A stretch of DNA of 64,000 nucleotides from Thalassospira lucentensis MCCC 1A00383 = DSM 14000 (GTDB lineage: Bacteria; Pseudomonadota; Alphaproteobacteria; Rhodospirillales; Thalassospiraceae), in the NCBI RefSeq assembly GCF_000421265.1, contig NZ_ATWN01000004.1:62001-126000 (forward strand), read 5' to 3'. A model generated the notes under the pieces. The model had not been told where the DNA came from and searched no databases. It saw only the letters and a program-made list of their open reading frames with translations. Shown piece by piece: positions 60,961 to 64,000 of the stretch (its first letter is position 1; each line of letters starts with the position of its first letter). Made by a program: the position numbers and the translations under genes.

Positions 60961-62148
60961 ATGTTCACCGGCTTTTTCTATAAGCTCAAAGAAAACCGCG
61001 TTCCGGTATCCTTGCGTGAATACCTGACATTGCTTGAGGCGGTGGAACAGGGATTGGCGGGATATTCGGTTGAGGATTTCTATTATCTGGCGCGCGCAAG
61101 TCTGGTGAAAGACGAGCGCAACCTTGATAAGTTTGACCGGGTCTTTTCCGAGCACTTCAAAGGGGTGATTGATCTGGCCGACGGGATGGACGAGGTGGCT
61201 GAAACCGAGATCCCCGAGGAATGGTTGCATAAACTGGCCGAGAAATTTCTGTCTGAGGAAGAAAAGGCCGAGATCGAAGCGCTTGGCGGCTGGGAAAAGT
61301 TGATGGAGACGCTTAAACAGCGTCTTGAGGACCAAAAAGCCCGCCATCAGGGCGGTAATAAATGGATCGGCACGGCGGGGACGTCGCCGTTTGGTGCGTA
61401 CGGCTATAACCCCGAAGGGGTGCGGATCGGACAAGATAAATCGCGCCATCGCCGCGCGGTAAAAGTCTGGGACAAGCGCGAGTTTAAGAACCTTGATGAC
61501 AGTGTCGAAATCGGCACGCGCAACATCAAGGTCGCACTTCGTCGATTGCGCAAATGGGCGCGCACCGGGGCGGCCGATGAGCTTGATTTACCCGGCACGA
61601 TCACATCAACCGCGCGTCAGGGTTGGCTTGACTTGCAAATGCGCCCCGAACGGCATAATTCGGTTAAGGTCCTGATGCTGTTTGATATTGGCGGATCTAT
61701 GGATGACCATATCCGGGTCTGCGAAGAATTGTTTTCAGCGGTCAAAACCGAGTTCAAGCATCTTGAATATTACTACTTCCACAATTGCCCTTATGAAGGG
61801 CTGTGGAAGGACAATGCACGCCGGCGATCTGATCAGGTGTCGACGTGGGATGTGATCAATACCTATGGATCTGATTATAAGTTGGTGATTGTCGGCGATG
61901 CCACCATGAGCCCATATGAGATTACCTATCCGGGGGGCGCAGTTGAATATTGGAACGCCGAAGCCGGGGCGGTATGGATGCAGCGTCTGCTTGATCATTT
62001 CGACCATGCCGCATGGATCAATCCGCAAGCAGAAAATTGGTGGCCGTACCACCAGTCAATCCAGATCATGCATCAACTGATGGCGGGGCGGATGTTCCCG
62101 CTGACGCTTGATGGGCTGGATCGCATGACCGGGGAACTTAATCGTTAA
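60961..62148 (+). CDS. VWA-domain protein, CoxE-like
   Basis: A 395-residue VWA protein of the CoxE family, partner of the MoxR-type ATPase upstream. The N-terminal half is helical (YLTLLEAVEQGLAGYSVEDF, LARASLVKDERNLDKFDRVF). The VWA part starts near residue 235 (VKVLMLFDIGGSMDDH); the metal site reads D-x-G-G-S (D242-S246) instead of the DxSxS of the MIDAS motif, so its metal binding may differ. The later part has LVIVGDATMSPYEITYPGGA. The pair is likely to remodel an unknown client protein. Confidence 0.88.
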   Translation: MFTGFFYKLKENRVPVSLREYLTLLEAVEQGLAGYSVEDFYYLARASLVKDERNLDKFDRVFSEHFKGVIDLADGMDEVAETEIPEEWLHKLAEKFLSEEEKAEIEALGGWEKLMETLKQRLEDQKARHQGGNKWIGTAGTSPFGAYGYNPEGVRIGQDKSRHRRAVKVWDKREFKNLDDSVEIGTRNIKVALRRLRKWARTGAADELDLPGTITSTARQGWLDLQMRPERHNSVKVLMLFDIGGSMDDHIRVCEELFSAVKTEFKHLEYYYFHNCPYEGLWKDNARRRSDQVSTWDVINTYGSDYKLVIVGDATMSPYEITYPGGAVEYWNAEAGAVWMQRLLDHFDHAAWINPQAENWWPYHQSIQIMHQLMAGRMFPLTLDGLDRMTGELNR

Positions 62149-62190
62149 AGCCCGCCCGCAGTCCATGCATGCGCACATTCTGGCTCCCGA

Positions 62191-62607
62191 TCAGGCCGGG
62201 CCAAGAAACAGATAGCTTTCGGTTTTGGCGATGCCTTCCATGGCGCGGACTGTGGTCACTGTCTGATGGAAATCGGAAAGGGCGGGGACCTGAATTTCTG
62301 CAATCAGGTCCCATTGGCCATTGGTGGTATGCAGGGCAGAAAATCCAAGGTTCTTGCGCAAGGTTGCCACCATGGATTTGACGTTCTTGCCCGACAGCTC
62401 AATCATCATCATCCCACGAATGGTCCCATCCGCGGCATTATCACGCAGCCGGACCGTGAAACCGGCAATCACGCCCTGTTCGGTCAGGCGGTCCATCCGG
62501 GTTTTGACTGTACCAGCTGCCACCCCCAGAAGTTGGGCCAGTTTCGGGACCGAAGCCCGGGCATTGATACGCAGTTCGGCAAGCAGGCGACGGTCAAGAT
62601 CATCCAT
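62191..62607 (-). CDS. Lrp/AsnC-family regulator
   Basis: A 138-residue Lrp/AsnC regulator: N-terminal HTH (LDRRLLAELRINARASVPKL AQLLGVAAGTVKTRMDRL) and C-terminal RAM ligand domain (MVATLRKNLGFSALHTTNGQ, WDLIAEIQVPALSDFHQTV). It is divergent from a RocB-like peptidase gene, 138 bases apart, and likely controls it in response to an amino acid such as arginine or ornithine. Confidence 0.9.
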   Translation of the reverse strand: MDDLDRRLLAELRINARASVPKLAQLLGVAAGTVKTRMDRLTEQGVIAGFTVRLRDNAADGTIRGMMMIELSGKNVKSMVATLRKNLGFSALHTTNGQWDLIAEIQVPALSDFHQTVTTVRAMEGIAKTESYLFLGPA

Positions 62608-62745
62608 AGCGGGCTCTTTGGGATTGACGATTTCAGCAATTGTTCTGATGAAAGTGTCAGTTTGTCGCGTAAAATTCCACTAAATTGACGTTTTAAATGG
62701 TTTTGGCGCGGCATATTATTGCCTCTATCATTAGGGAGTAATCAC

Positions 62746-64000
62746 ATGACCACGTCTGAAACTCCGTGGGCGCCTTATGCCCGGACTGCCGAAATTGCCG
62801 ACCGACTGACCCGGTTTGGCAGTGTTACCGGCACGGCTGGCGAAGCCGACATCACCGGTCTGATTGTCGAAATTCTAAGTGAAATTCCCTATTTCTGCGA
62901 TCATCCCGACGATATCGCCGTGATCGACAGCCATCCGGTTGCCGGTGGTGCGAAAATGGCAAAAAGTGTCGTGGCGCTGGTGCGGGGCACCGGGCGACAG
63001 GCATTGAGACAGACACTGGCAATGGCTGGGCATTTCGATGTGGTGTCGATTGAAAACTATCACGATCTGAAACATCTGGCTTTCAGCCCCGATCAATTGC
63101 GTGATGCCTTGATACGCGATCTGTCCGGACGGGCGACGCCAAGTGAGGCCGAAAAACTGGCACTGCGTGATTTTCAAAGCGGCGATTTCATTCCCGGTCG
63201 TGGGTTGCTGGATATGAAAAGCGGTGATGCGGCAGGCATTGCCTTTCTCGAACATTTTAGCCAGCAAGCTGAGCGACAGGGCAATGTCGTTTTGTTCCTG
63301 ACCCCGGATGAGGAACGCAATTCCTGTGGGATGCGCAGTTTGCGCAATGCGTTGCCCGAGCTTTCGCGACGCTGGGATATCGAGATTGTCGGCGGGGTCA
63401 ATCTCGACGCCAGCAGCGATCCGGCAAATGGTGAAATCGGCAGGGCCATTTTCCATGGATCGGTCGGAAAATTGTTGCCCTTTGCGCTGGTGGCCGGGTT
63501 GCCAACCCATGTCGGATATCCGTTTGACGGCATTTCTGCCCATGCGATGGCATCTGAAATCATGGGGGCGATTGAAGCCAACAGCGATTTATGTGACAGC
63601 GGTACGCATGAAACGGCCCCACCTCCGGTCTGTCTCGAAGCCCGTGATCTGCGCGATAATTATGAGGTCACCACGCCGGAACATGTCTGGATGGCGTTTA
63701 ACTGGCTGGTGATGGGCAAAAGCTGCGCGGACCTGATGGCCGATTTTGCCGACATCGTGACCGCGGCAGGCAACCGGGCATTGGATCGGTTCGAACAAAA
63801 TGCCAAGTCCTATGCCAAAGCAAACCAGCAAGACGCCCCCGCACCGATGCCGCCTTTGCGTGTTGTAACGGTGGCGCAATTGCTTGACATGGCATTTGCC
63901 GCTGGTGGGGCGGACGCGCTTGATCGGATTGATGCCGTTTCGACGGCAAGTGCGGCGGAGGGTAATCCACTGAACCGCAGCCGCAAGCTGGTCCGCGCGA
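62746..64000 (+). CDS. M20-family peptidase, RocB-like (3' end outside window)
   Basis: The first 418 codons of an M20 metallopeptidase like the arginine-utilisation protein RocB. GGGAG precedes ATG 62746. Metal-ligand motifs are MAGHFDVVS (His, Asp), GRGLLDMKSGDAAG (Asp), FLTPDEERNSCG (Glu pair) and GISAHAMASEIMG (His). No signal peptide is seen, so it is cytoplasmic. The frame runs off the right edge without a stop. Divergence from an Lrp regulator fits a role in arginine or peptide use. The exact substrate is unknown. Confidence 0.85.
   Translation, partial: MTTSETPWAPYARTAEIADRLTRFGSVTGTAGEADITGLIVEILSEIPYFCDHPDDIAVIDSHPVAGGAKMAKSVVALVRGTGRQALRQTLAMAGHFDVVSIENYHDLKHLAFSPDQLRDALIRDLSGRATPSEAEKLALRDFQSGDFIPGRGLLDMKSGDAAGIAFLEHFSQQAERQGNVVLFLTPDEERNSCGMRSLRNALPELSRRWDIEIVGGVNLDASSDPANGEIGRAIFHGSVGKLLPFALVAGLPTHVGYPFDGISAHAMASEIMGAIEANSDLCDSGTHETAPPPVCLEARDLRDNYEVTTPEHVWMAFNWLVMGKSCADLMADFADIVTAAGNRALDRFEQNAKSYAKANQQDAPAPMPPLRVVTVAQLLDMAFAAGGADALDRIDAVSTASAAEGNPLNRSRKLVRA

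Noticed and set aside
1..64000. CRISPR arrays, tRNA or rRNA genes, transposases and phage integrases
   Set aside because: None was recognised by eye. Only the two small AT-rich blocks (about 28.3-28.8 kb and 45.4-46.8 kb) look acquired, and neither carries mobility genes or clear attachment repeats.

Overview
The window reads as the chromosome of a motile marine-type alphaproteobacterium, most likely Rhodospirillales and perhaps Thalassospira (an inference from gene content, not a database match). Pointers are FliX divergent from flgI, a single-Cys DksA, a CckA-type hybrid kinase, a GTTC-N7-GTTC SOS box before recA, a GGAAC-N16-CGTT stress-sigma promoter and an alphaproteobacterial MotE/DUF6468/CheZ flagellar block.

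Region 1 (1-24.4 kb) is one large flagellar and chemotaxis locus. It runs flgI(partial)<>fliX, dksA, flgH/flgA/flgG/flgF on the minus strand, then fliL-fliM-DUF6468-motE-like-cheY-cheZ-two MotB-like genes-a 1172-residue periplasmic TPR protein-Sel1 protein on the plus strand. After these come fliP/fliO, a small helical ORF, a stand-alone FlhB C-terminal domain and csrA on the minus strand, then flgB-flgC-fliE-fliQ-fliR-flhB on the plus strand. Strong -24/-12 (sigma54) promoter matches precede flgI, flgH, flgF and flgB. fliF, fliG, fliN, fliI, motA and the flagellins lie outside the window.

Region 2 (24.5-28.8 kb) has a class A beta-lactamase with an RTG motif, the hybrid kinase CckA, and an AT-rich orphan PIN-domain gene whose end overlaps the end of cckA.

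Region 3 (28.8-45.4 kb) is mixed: a Na+/Ca2+-type exchanger; a nitric-oxide module (nsrR, truncated haemoglobin, hmp) with three matching NsrR-like sites; a periplasmic binding protein; a PH-domain membrane protein; a DMT exporter; a nickel module (nikL-like, nikK-like, nikR with a palindromic operator) without the NikMQO transporter; recA; a membrane-bound AraC regulator divergent from a secreted hydrolase; two entericidins with a DUF1328 protein between them; a NIPSNAP-like protein; alaS.

Region 4 (45.4-46.7 kb) is a short AT-rich insert with a two-TM, GAF-like protein and a 64-residue ORF, neither recognised. It is the best candidate for undescribed accessory biology.

Region 5 (47-64 kb) carries DUF2254, TetR-MFS, a TPR protein, and a six-gene polyamine-type ABC transporter/metallo-hydrolase/aldehyde dehydrogenase operon divergent from a TetR regulator with twin palindromic operators. 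It ends with an AraC regulator, a MoxR/VWA-CoxE pair, and an Lrp regulator divergent from a RocB-like M20 peptidase cut by the window edge.

All calls come from reading the sequence and proteins by eye. No searches or alignments were run.
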